From M3007 sp046160345 (GTDB lineage Bacteria > Bacteroidota > Bacteroidia > Chitinophagales > Saprospiraceae): a DNA stretch of 64,000 nucleotides. A model generated the notes under the pieces. That model ran no database searches. It saw only the letters and a program-made list of their open reading frames with translations, and was not told the DNA's origin. The stretch lies in NCBI GenBank assembly GCA_046160345.1, contig JBJXGO010000189.1:4404-68403 (forward strand), in the 5' to 3' direction. Below are positions 17,679 to 26,408 of the stretch, in pieces; position 1 is the first letter of the stretch, and each line of letters begins with the position of its first letter. A program made the translations under genes and the position numbers.

Positions 17679-18590
17679 ATGGCTCCTCGCCCCTTTCGGG
17701 TAATCTTTCTTGTATTCCTGCTCCCTTCCTTTGCCGTTAACGCACAAGATTTAAGGGCAGACAAAGCCTTTTTCCAAAAGAAAAAGACTGAGTTCAATAC
17801 CTGGCTGCGTCAAAACCAGCTAGGGCATATCCTCAGAGCGGACAGTATATCGGTGTACGCTCAAAAGGTGACCCTCTTTTTAAAACCAACCTTTAATGGC
17901 AGGCACACCTGTGATTCTTTGCAATGCGCATGGCAAAGGCTTGAAAAAGCAAACCGCCTGTTGAATGGCCAACTGTTCCATGAGCGGCTATTGCACAAAT
18001 GGGCTTTTCTCGCCGAAATCCACGAGGGTCAGGCTGAAGTAATTGTCCGATGTCACGACCCGGCTCATTTTCAGGCAAAAATTTACAGTCGAAACGGACG
18101 TATTCCTGTAGAAGAACGCAATACTCGTTCTGGGGCCGTGTTGGAAATAAATATGCCAAATTCAATGCAAGGCATTAACTCTGGGGATAATATCACCCTG
18201 CTTCGCGGGAAAAACCTTGGTCAGGTATGTACCAAAGCAAGGCGTTGGCTCGTTAGCAACTATAAAGACAAAGGGACTCCGGTATTGTGGCGGGCGAGAG
18301 TAGATAGTTCCTACACTGCATACGACGAGTTTGTTTTGGAAGTTACCCACCTGAACTATGAAATTTGTCCCGATGGTTTTTTTGAATATCACCGGATTTA
18401 TGTGAAAGGACTACAGAAAGGCGACGACGTAGAACTTTCCTGGGAGTTTCAAGGTAAATACGGATCTGGCATCCTTTTCCCTCCCCGAAAAAACGACTAT
18501 AAAGACATGGAACTTCATTATAAGTCCAATCTGGATGAATATCAAAAACGGATGTTTAAAAAAATGTTGGATTACCTTCGCCAAGGATGA
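17679..18590 (+). CDS. secreted protein of unknown function
   Basis: A 303-residue exported protein. ATG at 17679 is preferred over the TTG at 17622 because it begins a clean signal peptide ending VNAQ (MAPRPFRVIFLVFLLPSF...). The mature part has no family I recognise; it is rich in basic and aromatic residues and has two close cysteines (CDSLQC) near residue 80. The stop overlaps the start of the next gene (ATGA), so the two are translationally coupled, and the partner is a small membrane protein. Confidence 0.75.
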   Translation: MAPRPFRVIFLVFLLPSFAVNAQDLRADKAFFQKKKTEFNTWLRQNQLGHILRADSISVYAQKVTLFLKPTFNGRHTCDSLQCAWQRLEKANRLLNGQLFHERLLHKWAFLAEIHEGQAEVIVRCHDPAHFQAKIYSRNGRIPVEERNTRSGAVLEINMPNSMQGINSGDNITLLRGKNLGQVCTKARRWLVSNYKDKGTPVLWRARVDSSYTAYDEFVLEVTHLNYEICPDGFFEYHRIYVKGLQKGDDVELSWEFQGKYGSGILFPPRKNDYKDMELHYKSNLDEYQKRMFKKMLDYLRQG

Positions 18591-19096
18591 TTTCCACCAA
18601 CTCAACGATTATGGCCACGATGGCTTCTGACGCAACAACCAACTCAAAGGCTCCGGCTTCCGAAGCCGCCCCACTCCCTCCTCGAACCCGTATCGCAAGG
18701 TTGATATTGATATATCATTTTGCGCTCATTGGGGTTTCATGTGTGCTTTATGTAATGCGCGGCTTTGATTTTGAAGAATTTACCTCACTCATGGGAATTC
18801 TTGCACCTGTTACGGCCCTTTATGGTGGTGCTGTTTTTCGTTTCATTGGGCGAAGCATCACCGAACCAAACCTGAACGGACAAAATGCTACCCCCATCAA
18901 TAGTCTGGTCAAATGGCTGGTAAACGGCCATTTTGTGATCGTACTCACCCTGATCGCTGCTAAAGCCTTGGCACCCAATATCTTGAACTTCCAGGACATG
19001 ACCATGTTCCTTACGTTGGTTGAATCTGCTTTAGGCGTATACATGGGCAATATTATTCTGGCGCTTTTTGAAGAAAAATCCAATGGCCAAACCTGA
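18587..19096 (+). CDS. four-helix membrane protein, unknown
   Basis: A 169-residue membrane protein. A hydrophilic, Ala/Thr/Ser-rich N-terminus of about 35 residues precedes four hydrophobic segments near 37-57, 65-88, 110-130 and 140-160. I recognise no family. Its start overlaps the stop of the secreted protein upstream by four bases. Internal methionines at positions 9 and 12 are possible alternative starts. Confidence 0.75.
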   Translation: MISTNSTIMATMASDATTNSKAPASEAAPLPPRTRIARLILIYHFALIGVSCVLYVMRGFDFEEFTSLMGILAPVTALYGGAVFRFIGRSITEPNLNGQNATPINSLVKWLVNGHFVIVLTLIAAKALAPNILNFQDMTMFLTLVESALGVYMGNIILALFEEKSNGQT

Positions 19097-19160
19097 AAAT
19101 CTTGTCATCTAGCCAGTTCAAAGCTTCGATCCTGAACAAGGAACTTGCTACTTTTGTGGC

Positions 19161-20453
19161 ATGAATTACAGATATGCTCGCCAGAGCACAGGTTGGTTAT
19201 ATTTAATATTGGCCCCATTCGTTCATGTGGTGTATCGGTTGTTGTTTCGCAAGATTTATCTGCACAACCGACATGGCGTAAAGCCCAACACGCCTACCTT
19301 GATCGCCGCAAACCACCCTACTGCCTTTATTGACCCCATCTTTTTTTGTATTTTTTTTGACCCTCCAGTCTTTAACATGACCAGAGGAGATGTTTTTCGG
19401 AAACCACTATTCCGAAAAATCATGGAAAGTTTTAACATGTTCCCCGTTTTTCGCAAACGGGACGGCTATCAAGGCCACGATCGCAACGACGAAGTATTTG
19501 AATTTTGTCAGAAAAAACTCCTTGACAGAGTAGTGATCAACGTTTTTGTAGAAGGTGAACACCATCTGGACAAACGTGTGCTACCTCCTCAAAAGGGTAT
19601 TGCCAGGATTGCATTCGGAGCCTATGAACGGAGCCGACAAGAAGACCTACAGATTGTGCCGGTGGGTTGCAATTACATTAATGGTGCTCTAGTTCGTGAT
19701 GAAGCGAAAATTATAGTTGGAAAACCAATTTATATCAAGGATTACTGGCCCCTTTATGAGCAAAATCCAAATATTGCAATCAACCAGCTGTGTCAAGAAA
19801 TTCATACTGCCTTAAAATCAATTTGTTACCACATTGACTCCCCAGAGGATGATGCCCTTGCCGAAAAACTTCTGATGCTTTGGCGCAATGACCATCCAGC
19901 TAACCTACTTCCTGTAGTAGAACATCAAACTGCCCGTTTCTGGGGCGAAAAAAAAGTGCTGGATCACATTAATTCGCTGGAACCAGGGAAGAAAATCAGT
20001 CTCAAACAAAGGGTGGATGATTATTTTAATAAACTCGACATATCTGGCTTAAGTGATGAGGGCCTGGTTCAGCTAAAATATGGAAAGGCAGACCTGCTTC
20101 TGTTTCTTATTATAACTGCCCCTCTAGCCTTTTTAGGGTTTACGCTTTCCTGGCCATTGCGCTGGTTTGTTGCCAGTATTACCAAAAGGGTCGCAAAAAA
20201 GCCTGAATATTATACCAGTATTTTTATGGGTTTGACACTGTTTATTGGCGGGTTTTATGTGTTAGGATTAATGATCACAGGGCTTTTTGCCAATATTTCA
20301 AGCCTGGTTACCTTGGCCTGGCTGTTGCCGCTCTTAACCTGGCTTTATAAATTTTGGACTGAATCTCTTTTTCGCTGGATTTCTGCTAAAAAATCGGAAT
20401 ATCATCCCGATCGGAAAAAACTTTTGGCCCTTCGGGCAGCTATTTGGAACTAA
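19161..20453 (+). CDS. 1-acylglycerol-phosphate acyltransferase family (PlsC-like)
   Basis: A 430-residue acyltransferase of the PlsC family. The catalytic H(X)4D motif is NHPTAFID at residues 51-58, and the glycerol-phosphate-binding type motif FVEGEH is at 129-134. The N-terminus has one hydrophobic segment and the C-terminal third has three to four more (about 310-400), longer than the minimal PlsC (~240 residues). It probably acylates lysophospholipids or a related lipid at the inner membrane. It stands between unrelated membrane genes. Confidence 0.92.
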   Translation: MNYRYARQSTGWLYLILAPFVHVVYRLLFRKIYLHNRHGVKPNTPTLIAANHPTAFIDPIFFCIFFDPPVFNMTRGDVFRKPLFRKIMESFNMFPVFRKRDGYQGHDRNDEVFEFCQKKLLDRVVINVFVEGEHHLDKRVLPPQKGIARIAFGAYERSRQEDLQIVPVGCNYINGALVRDEAKIIVGKPIYIKDYWPLYEQNPNIAINQLCQEIHTALKSICYHIDSPEDDALAEKLLMLWRNDHPANLLPVVEHQTARFWGEKKVLDHINSLEPGKKISLKQRVDDYFNKLDISGLSDEGLVQLKYGKADLLLFLIITAPLAFLGFTLSWPLRWFVASITKRVAKKPEYYTSIFMGLTLFIGGFYVLGLMITGLFANISSLVTLAWLLPLLTWLYKFWTESLFRWISAKKSEYHPDRKKLLALRAAIWN

Positions 20454-20530
20454 ATAGGTGATTAATACATTTCAAGGTACATTTGCCGCACACCAATCTC
20501 TATCATTTAACAAACTTTGCTTCTCAATTT

Positions 20531-20830
20531 ATGCTTGACCAACCCATTCAAAGCACACCACCAAAAACCTGGTTGGCTGAATCCATCCTGGTTACTATTT
20601 TATGCTGTTTGCCATTTGGTATCGTCGGTATCATTCATGCAGCCAAAGTCGAATCTGCTTTCAATACTGGCGACCACGACGGTGCCGAGCGCGCCTCTGC
20701 CGAGGCCAAAAAGTGGACTATGATCGGTTTTTGGGTTGGCATTGTTTGTATTGGCCTGTACTTGCTTTTCCTGGTGGCCATGCTATTTTTTGCAGCTAAA
20801 AATGGAGGGCTTGACACTCAAGATTATTAA
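20531..20830 (+). CDS. CD225/dispanin family small membrane protein
   Basis: A 99-residue protein of the CD225/dispanin type: PPKTWLAESILVTILCCLPFGIVGIIHAAKV matches the first intramembrane segment and conserved loop, followed by ERASAEAKKWTMIGFWVG and a second membrane helix. ATG at 20531 is used; the TTG at 20483 would add an unlikely leader. The bacterial members are poorly characterised. The end of the gene overlaps the start of the DUF2752 gene by 29 bases, an arrangement seen in other Bacteroidota, so they are probably expressed together. Confidence 0.88.
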   Translation: MLDQPIQSTPPKTWLAESILVTILCCLPFGIVGIIHAAKVESAFNTGDHDGAERASAEAKKWTMIGFWVGIVCIGLYLLFLVAMLFFAAKNGGLDTQDY

Positions 20831-21188
20831 TTATTCCGGGGCACTTTTGGCAGTAGGCTTGCTTGTGGTATATTTTTTTCTGGATCCGAACAGTCATTTC
20901 TTCCCAAAGTGCCCCTTTTTATGGTTGAGCGGCTGGAAATGCCCGGGTTGTGGTTCCCAAAGGGCCATACACCATTTGTTGCACGGTGATTTCCTGGGGG
21001 CCTTCCGTGTAAATTTTCTATTTGTACTGGCCTTGCCTTACGTTTTTTTGGGACTTGTTTTGGAATATACAGCCTGGGGAAGAAGGCAAATTCCCATCCG
21101 TCGCCGATGGTACGGATATCGTGCAACATTAGTGACCTTGTTTGCCGTGCTTATCTTTGGCTTTACAAGAAATCTCTGGGGATTTTAA
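20802..21188 (+). CDS. DUF2752 membrane protein
   Basis: A 128-residue membrane protein with three hydrophobic segments and the DUF2752 signature KCPFLWLSGWKCPGCGSQRA, followed by AIHHLLHGDFLGAF. The ATG at 20802 lies within the end of the CD225 gene. The two-cysteine motif resembles a metal or redox site, but no function is established. Its stop overlaps the convergent bshC stop by four bases. Confidence 0.9.
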   Translation: MEGLTLKIINYSGALLAVGLLVVYFFLDPNSHFFPKCPFLWLSGWKCPGCGSQRAIHHLLHGDFLGAFRVNFLFVLALPYVFLGLVLEYTAWGRRQIPIRRRWYGYRATLVTLFAVLIFGFTRNLWGF

Positions 21189-22780
21189 TCTTCTTCCAAC
21201 ACAATAAATCCCGGATCAAACGAGTCAAAATGCTCCTTCAAAGAGGCAATAAAACCCGATCCATATTTCAAAACATAGGGCAGGAAATTATCATGACGCT
21301 CCTGCAAACCACCCGATGGGAATAATTTTTCCTTCAAAGCGCGAATTTGACCCAAGGTCGTTTCGTGCTTTTGTTTTTCTGCACGGATCAGGCGGTTTTC
21401 CCACTGCTTTAGACCTCCTGTTGCTTTAACCGACTCTGCCAGCACGGCCTTTTCCAAGGTAGGGTCTACCGCCATAGCTTTTACCGCAATTTGTTCGAAT
21501 ATCCCTTTTAATTCGCTGATCTCCAATTCTAAACTCATCTCCCCGGAGGCATTTTGTTCTACATATTGGCGGACTAGCGCGTCGGTTTCAGCAAAAAATT
21601 GAGATGGAGAAAAACCGAATTTTTTTAATTTTTTTCCAGCATCCCGGTCAAGCCAAAGCACCGAGTGCCGCCGTACCAGCATTGGGAACTGCAATCCAAA
21701 ATGTTGAAAGAGCGATTTGCGTTCCAACCAATAAGCCAATTCCCCACCGCCGCCAACATAGGCAAGGTTGGGCAAGATGGTTTCCTGATACAAAGGCCTC
21801 AGCACTACATTGGGGCTAAAACGCTCGGGGTGGGTCTCCAATTCTTTTAATATCTCCGCTTCCGAAAAAACCAATTGCGTATTCAAGACCTTGTACGCCC
21901 CTCCCTCCAAAACAATGCGCTCTCGAGTACCCTGCATTAAATAAAAAAGGTTTATCTCGCGGGGCGATGCCTGTGCTTTGAAGCCCAATTCTGTCAGTCG
22001 CCCAATGGTTTCATTTACAAGTTGAAAGGCAGGCTGCTCCAGCAGTTCGGTCTTCATGACTGGTATAAAATGTCGTTTCAGACTGACATTGTTCATATTC
22101 AAAACCACCAACCCAAATTCTCCGAAAAACTCATGAAGCAAGGCCTGTGTAGCCTCGGCAAAGGTTCCTTGACGGGTGTAACACTTTTGCACGCTCGCAA
22201 GAAGGGCCTTAGCCGCTTCACTTTCACCTAAAATGGCGGCCATCTCTTCAAGAACCAATGCAAGGCTTTCGGTGGACATGCTCCCTACCGGCCCTGACTC
22301 GTTAGGCTGCCAGATTATTTGTTTCCCAAATAAGTGGGCCTTGTTAACTTCTTCGAGGTCATGGTCTTCACTGCCTAATACAAATATCGGTACAATACGC
22401 TGCTTGCCACCTAAGCGCTTTTCCAATGATTCCGCTAAATTGATGGCTGTCAAGGCTTTGTAAACAAAGTAGAGCGGCCCCAAAAACAAACTGGGTTGAT
22501 GGGCGGTTGCAATAGTAAAAGCATTTTCAAAACCCAAATCTGCTATGTTTTGATCCACCTTCGAGTTGGTGGGAAGGTTTTGGTATTGGTTTTTCAGCAC
22601 TAAAACCAAATCGGCCCGAGGGTATTTAAGGCTTGCCTTTTCAAGAATTATTTGCCCGAAAGAATCAATGCTTGGAGGATATGCATAAAATGGTTTTAAA
22701 CGGCTGTCGTTTGTTACATAGGCCAGGTCTGCCTTAGACAATTGAGGGACCTCGTAAAAGGGCAAAATGGATTTTCGCAT
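21185..22780 (-). CDS. bshC: bacillithiol biosynthesis cysteine-adding enzyme BshC
   Basis: A 531-residue BshC, which adds cysteine to GlcN-malate in the last step of bacillithiol synthesis. Recognised by LKPFYAYPPSIDSF near the N-terminus, the nucleotide-binding-like segment TIATAHQPSLFLGPLYFVYK, the motif GSEDHDLEEVN, YVGGGGELAYWLE and the C-terminal coiled-coil region. ATG at 22780 matches the family N-terminus; in-frame ATG at 22813 and the longer frame to 22939 are less likely. bshA and bshB are not in the window. Divergent from a LolC/E-type permease. Confidence 0.95.
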   Translation of the reverse strand: MRKSILPFYEVPQLSKADLAYVTNDSRLKPFYAYPPSIDSFGQIILEKASLKYPRADLVLVLKNQYQNLPTNSKVDQNIADLGFENAFTIATAHQPSLFLGPLYFVYKALTAINLAESLEKRLGGKQRIVPIFVLGSEDHDLEEVNKAHLFGKQIIWQPNESGPVGSMSTESLALVLEEMAAILGESEAAKALLASVQKCYTRQGTFAEATQALLHEFFGEFGLVVLNMNNVSLKRHFIPVMKTELLEQPAFQLVNETIGRLTELGFKAQASPREINLFYLMQGTRERIVLEGGAYKVLNTQLVFSEAEILKELETHPERFSPNVVLRPLYQETILPNLAYVGGGGELAYWLERKSLFQHFGLQFPMLVRRHSVLWLDRDAGKKLKKFGFSPSQFFAETDALVRQYVEQNASGEMSLELEISELKGIFEQIAVKAMAVDPTLEKAVLAESVKATGGLKQWENRLIRAEKQKHETTLGQIRALKEKLFPSGGLQERHDNFLPYVLKYGSGFIASLKEHFDSFDPGFIVLEED

Positions 22781-22919
22781 ATAAATTTTTAATGGATCGG
22801 CATTGCTCAACATGTACCCTCCAAATTTCTGATCATACTTTGTTTTAAAAATTCTAGATGGACCATGTGATGTAGGCAGGGAAACAAACAAACGGTTTGC
22901 AGGTTTTTGATTTGCTAAA

Positions 22920-22952
22920 TTTGTCTGTTTGCTTCCCACCGAGATACATTTG
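22920..22952 (+). promoter_or_regulatory. promoter for LolC/E-type permease
   Basis: TTTG at 22920-22923, 21 bases, then TACATTTG at 22945-22952, an exact -7 match to TAnnTTTG. It lies about 77 bases before the permease ATG at 23029 and inside the region upstream of bshC. Confidence 0.55.
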
Positions 22953-23028
22953 CAGGGATCCTATTTTTAAGCCCACCAATTTACCCGCCGAAGCCCCGAC
23001 GAAATCGGGTCTGGCATTCACCCATCAC

Positions 23029-24309
23029 ATGAACCTATCTTTTTTCATTGCCCGTCGCATTGCTTTTTCTGGTGGAAAAAGTTTTTCCAGGCTTATAATC
23101 CGCATTGCAGTAGTGGCGGTAGCCCTAAGCGTGGCGGTAATGATCGCCTCTTCAGCACTTATTTCCGGCTTCAAGAGCGAAATAAGCCGAAAGATCTTTG
23201 AGTTTTGGGGTCATATTCATATTTCAGATACGGCTTATTCGCTTTCTTTCGAGCCACAGCCTATAGATCAAGCCCAGGATTTTTATCCCGCTCTGGATAC
23301 CGTGCGCAGTATTTCCCAATCCGTGCTGGAACAAATGGAATGGGAGGGCAAACCTCCACACGGTGGTATCCGGCACATCCAGGTTTTCGCGCACAAGCCA
23401 GGGATTATCCGCACCAAAACGGCCCTTGAGGGAATATTGCTTAAAGGCATCGGAAAAGATTTTGATTGGAGCAATTTGCAGCCATATTTGCTCGAAGGTA
23501 AGCCCATCACACTTTCTGACACCGCCTATTCACGCGAAATCATCATTAGCCGCCAAACAGCCGACCGGCTTCAGGTTGGTGTGGGCGATAAATTCATTGT
23601 GCATTTTGTGAAAGAGCGAGACCAGACGAGGCGGATGTTCCAAATTTGCGGGATTTATAAAACGGGACTGGAGGAATATGATCGAAAGTTTGCACTTTGC
23701 GACATACGCCAGGTTCAAAACCTGCTCGGATGGCAAAATAACCAGGTGGCAGGATTTGAAATTTGGCTCGACGATTTGCGCGACCTTGAAATCTACAACG
23801 ACTACATCTACCAGGAGGTCTTGCCTGACAATCTCCTTTCGGTGAGCATTAGAAAAAAATTTCCATCCATTTTTGAATGGTTAGAATTGCAAGACTACAA
23901 TGAAATCGTAATTCTGGTGCTTATGCTTGCAGTTGCCATTATCAACATGATCACAGCATTATTGGTACTGGTGCTTGAACGCAGCACGATGGTCGGAATT
24001 CTCAAGGCGCTAGGGGCAGAAAATGCGCGCATTCAATCCATTTTTTTGTACCACGCAGCCGTTATCACGTTAAACGGCATGTTTTGGGGAAACCTAATCG
24101 GCCTGGGTTTTTGTTGGCTGCAAGCCCGCTTCCACTTGATCAAGCTCAACGAAGCGGACTATTATCTGGCTTATGCTCCGGTACGAATTGAATGGCTCAC
24201 AGTACTTGGTATAAATCTTGGCACCTTGCTGATTACGTTGCTGTTCCTTGTATTGCCTTCTTTGATGGTATCGGGGATTGCTCCGGTGCGGGCAATACGG
24301 TTTAAGTAG
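23029..24309 (+). CDS. LolC/LolE-type ABC transporter permease
   Basis: A 426-residue FtsX-family permease of the lipoprotein-releasing (LolC/E) type. ATG at 23029 begins the family N-terminus MNLSFFIARRIAFSGGKSFSRLI, followed by a first membrane helix (25-47), a long periplasmic domain and three C-terminal helices from about 300, with the signature NMITALLVLVLERSTMVGILKALGA and the closing SGIAPVRAIRFK. It would extract lipoproteins from the inner membrane with a LolD-type ATPase, which is not encoded nearby. Confidence 0.93.
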   Translation: MNLSFFIARRIAFSGGKSFSRLIIRIAVVAVALSVAVMIASSALISGFKSEISRKIFEFWGHIHISDTAYSLSFEPQPIDQAQDFYPALDTVRSISQSVLEQMEWEGKPPHGGIRHIQVFAHKPGIIRTKTALEGILLKGIGKDFDWSNLQPYLLEGKPITLSDTAYSREIIISRQTADRLQVGVGDKFIVHFVKERDQTRRMFQICGIYKTGLEEYDRKFALCDIRQVQNLLGWQNNQVAGFEIWLDDLRDLEIYNDYIYQEVLPDNLLSVSIRKKFPSIFEWLELQDYNEIVILVLMLAVAIINMITALLVLVLERSTMVGILKALGAENARIQSIFLYHAAVITLNGMFWGNLIGLGFCWLQARFHLIKLNEADYYLAYAPVRIEWLTVLGINLGTLLITLLFLVLPSLMVSGIAPVRAIRFK

Positions 24310-24310
24310 G

Positions 24311-24326
24311 GCGGACTACAGTCCGC
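24311..24326. repeat. short palindromic element GCGGACT-AC-AGTCCGC
   Basis: A 16-base element with seven-base perfect arms fills the 17-base gap between the convergent permease and M28 peptidase genes. Its core (GACT..AGTC) resembles the larger palindrome at 36386-36422. It could serve as a weak bidirectional terminator (A/T tracts are short) or be a dispersed repeat. Confidence 0.6.
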
Positions 24327-25565
24327 TTAAAATGTTACAGGCAGCACCATTTCCTCAGTTCCCCGTTTGATTTTCACAGTGGTCGTATCCCCTTTTTTAA
24401 ACATCGAAAGCCCTTTCATATAGTCTTGGATGGACTTCACCGCAATATCTCCAAGGCCTAATATGATATCGCCTTTTAGCATGCCTGCTTTTGAAGCTGG
24501 CTTGCCATCCGTGACCCCATCAACATGTACCCCTTCGCTGTCCCAGGTATAGTCGGGCATGATACCAAGGGTTACTTTGAAACTTACATTGTTGTTTTCT
24601 TTGGATTTTGTCTCCTGGAATTTCAATTTGGGTTGCTTGTCAAGGGTTTGAATGATCTCTGCAATGGTTGATATGATCTGGACTGCTCCAGGAAAATTTA
24701 CTTTTTCTATATCATCTGTAGGTTTATGATAGTCCGAATGTTGGCCCGTGAAAAAGAAAAGCACCGGAATATTTTTCAAATAAAAGGAAGTATGATCGCT
24801 AGGTCCAACCCCGGCACTGTCAAGTTTCATGCCCAGGTCGGATTTCAGGCTTTTTAAGGTCGGCACAAAATCTGGAGCTGTGCCTACGCCACCAACCACT
24901 ACTTTTTTCTCTTTGTTGAGTCGACCGATCATGTCCATATTGATCATGAAACTCACTTTTCCAAGGTCGATGGTTGGGGTTTCCGTATATTTTTTTGAGC
25001 CGTAGAGGCCAAGTTCTTCTCCTGAGAAACAGAGAAAAAGAAAATTGTGCTGCTCTTTTACGTCATTTTTTGCAAGGAACCGGGCAAGTTCGATAACACC
25101 TGCGGTGCCGCTTGCATTGTCGTCTGCGCCATTGTGGATTTTCCCCGTTGGGTTGGCATCCAGGGAATTGTGGTCATGTCCGAGGCCCAAATGGTCATAG
25201 TGAGCTCCAATAACAATGGTATATTCCGCCCCGTTATCAAGGTAAGCAGCTACATTTTGAGCGGACACGGGTTTCGAGTTTGCATCTACACCCCCATGTG
25301 GGTCGCTGGCTTTTTTAAAAGTGAATTTGTGAAAGTAAGTGCTGTTGTCACCTTTCGGCGCCAGGCCTATATTGCGGAATTGCTTGGCAATGTACTTGGC
25401 GGCTTTAAGCTCTTCTGGTGTTCCCGTGCCGCGTCCTTTTAGTTTGTCAGAAGCAAGATAAGCAACGTGTTTGTAGAGTTTTTTTTCAGAAATCGAGATA
25501 TTCTGGCAAAAAACTGAAACGCAAGAAAACAAGAAAACCGTGATACTTAGGAGGAAACACTTCAT
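24327..25565 (-). CDS. secreted M28 family metallopeptidase with PDZ domain
   Basis: A 412-residue exported zinc aminopeptidase. ATG at 25565 begins the signal peptide (MKCFLLSITVFLFSCVSVFCQ). The M28 zinc ligands are visible: GAHYDHLG, GADDNASGTAG, CFSGEELGLYGS, NMDMIGRL and the later DHTSF. A PDZ-like domain occupies the last ~95 residues (SKAGMLKGDIILGLGD). It would cleave N-terminal residues from peptides in the periplasm or outside. Its promoter shares a motif with that of the divergent EAD11-like gene. Confidence 0.94.
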   Translation of the reverse strand: MKCFLLSITVFLFSCVSVFCQNISISEKKLYKHVAYLASDKLKGRGTGTPEELKAAKYIAKQFRNIGLAPKGDNSTYFHKFTFKKASDPHGGVDANSKPVSAQNVAAYLDNGAEYTIVIGAHYDHLGLGHDHNSLDANPTGKIHNGADDNASGTAGVIELARFLAKNDVKEQHNFLFLCFSGEELGLYGSKKYTETPTIDLGKVSFMINMDMIGRLNKEKKVVVGGVGTAPDFVPTLKSLKSDLGMKLDSAGVGPSDHTSFYLKNIPVLFFFTGQHSDYHKPTDDIEKVNFPGAVQIISTIAEIIQTLDKQPKLKFQETKSKENNNVSFKVTLGIMPDYTWDSEGVHVDGVTDGKPASKAGMLKGDIILGLGDIAVKSIQDYMKGLSMFKKGDTTTVKIKRGTEEMVLPVTF

Positions 25566-25586
25566 GGATAATGAATTTTTAGCCGA

Positions 25587-25594
25587 CAAAGATA
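25587..25594 (-). promoter_or_regulatory. -7 box of M28 peptidase gene
   Basis: Minus-strand TATCTTTG, an exact TAnnTTTG match, about 22 bases before the ATG. The preceding bases read ATTTGGTGTGT, nearly the same as upstream of the divergent promoter at 25719-25726. Confidence 0.55.
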
Positions 25595-25718
25595 ACACAC
25601 CAAATCAGGAACAGACACATTGTTTTTGGGCCCTAATGGAAATTTTTCAACGCATGCACCGCCCATTTTCCAGCCTATCTAAAATATGAAAATTCTTTAT
25701 TGAGTTTGAATTTGGTGT

Positions 25719-25726
25719 TATCTTTG
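25719..25726 (+). promoter_or_regulatory. -7 box of EAD11-like gene pair
   Basis: TATCTTTG, an exact TAnnTTTG match, 49 bases before the ATG at 25775. A possible -33 TTG lies at 25700-25702 (16-base spacing, slightly short). The bases just before the box, ATTTGGTGT, repeat the motif of the divergent M28 promoter. Confidence 0.55.
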
Positions 25727-25774
25727 TACGCATATTATTGAACTGTTTCGTTAAATCAAACTCATTACGCTTTG

Positions 25775-26407
25775 ATGCTCAAGGTTCAACACATTGAAGA
25801 TATCATTGCCGAAGGCAATACAGAAGCCGCGCTGGATGCTTTGTTGGAGGCTTTTCGCGATACAGGTCACCGGCAAGAAATCATTTTGTTAAAATCCCAA
25901 TTCGCGGAGCTCCAAAGCCATCATAGGGCCGGAATTCTCCAGTATGATGCATTTCATCTTGGCAGAAATAAAATCAACCATGCTTTGTTGGGGTTTATTC
26001 AAAGTACCCAAAAAGAAGGGCTTGAAAACAAATATCTTCCACAAGAATCCAACCCTTCCCCTGACAATGATCCTTTTTCCTTTCATAAAAAAATGCTGCC
26101 TCTGATTGCTCAAAAACTTCAGAAAGGCCGGTCGTTTTACCAGCAAAGCGGATTTCTGGTCATAGTCTTCGGCATTGGTGTCATTGGACTGGGAATTTAT
26201 CTGCAAAACAATCTATTTCACATAGGTGGCGGCACATTGTCGAGTTTTTCCCTGTTTCCTTTCTGGCAAATATCTAAGGTAAACCAGCAATTGGTTTTTA
26301 TCGAAGGCTTGTGCCAGGCTATTACCCATGCACCGCCCAAAGGAGAGGAGGCAGAAAAAATGCGCAATACTTTGATGTCCTTAGTACAAAAAAATCTGAA
26401 TCTTTGA
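25775..26407 (+). CDS. EAD11-like effector-associated domain membrane protein
   Basis: A 210-residue protein. Residues 1 to ~78 match the pattern of effector-associated domain 11: IEDIIAEGNTEAALDALLEAF, then a conserved core around EIILLKSQFAELQSHHRAGIL, and NKINHALLGFIQ. A Pro/Ser/Asn linker follows, then a strongly hydrophobic segment (about 127-149, SGFLVIVFGIGVIGLGIYLQ) and a C-terminal domain with a second weakly hydrophobic patch. EADs are adaptor domains that recruit effectors in NTP-dependent conflict systems; here no NTPase or enzymatic domain is fused. It is followed after one base by another membrane protein. The EAD assignment is by eye. Confidence 0.7.
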   Translation: MLKVQHIEDIIAEGNTEAALDALLEAFRDTGHRQEIILLKSQFAELQSHHRAGILQYDAFHLGRNKINHALLGFIQSTQKEGLENKYLPQESNPSPDNDPFSFHKKMLPLIAQKLQKGRSFYQQSGFLVIVFGIGVIGLGIYLQNNLFHIGGGTLSSFSLFPFWQISKVNQQLVFIEGLCQAITHAPPKGEEAEKMRNTLMSLVQKNLNL

Positions 26408-26408
26408 T

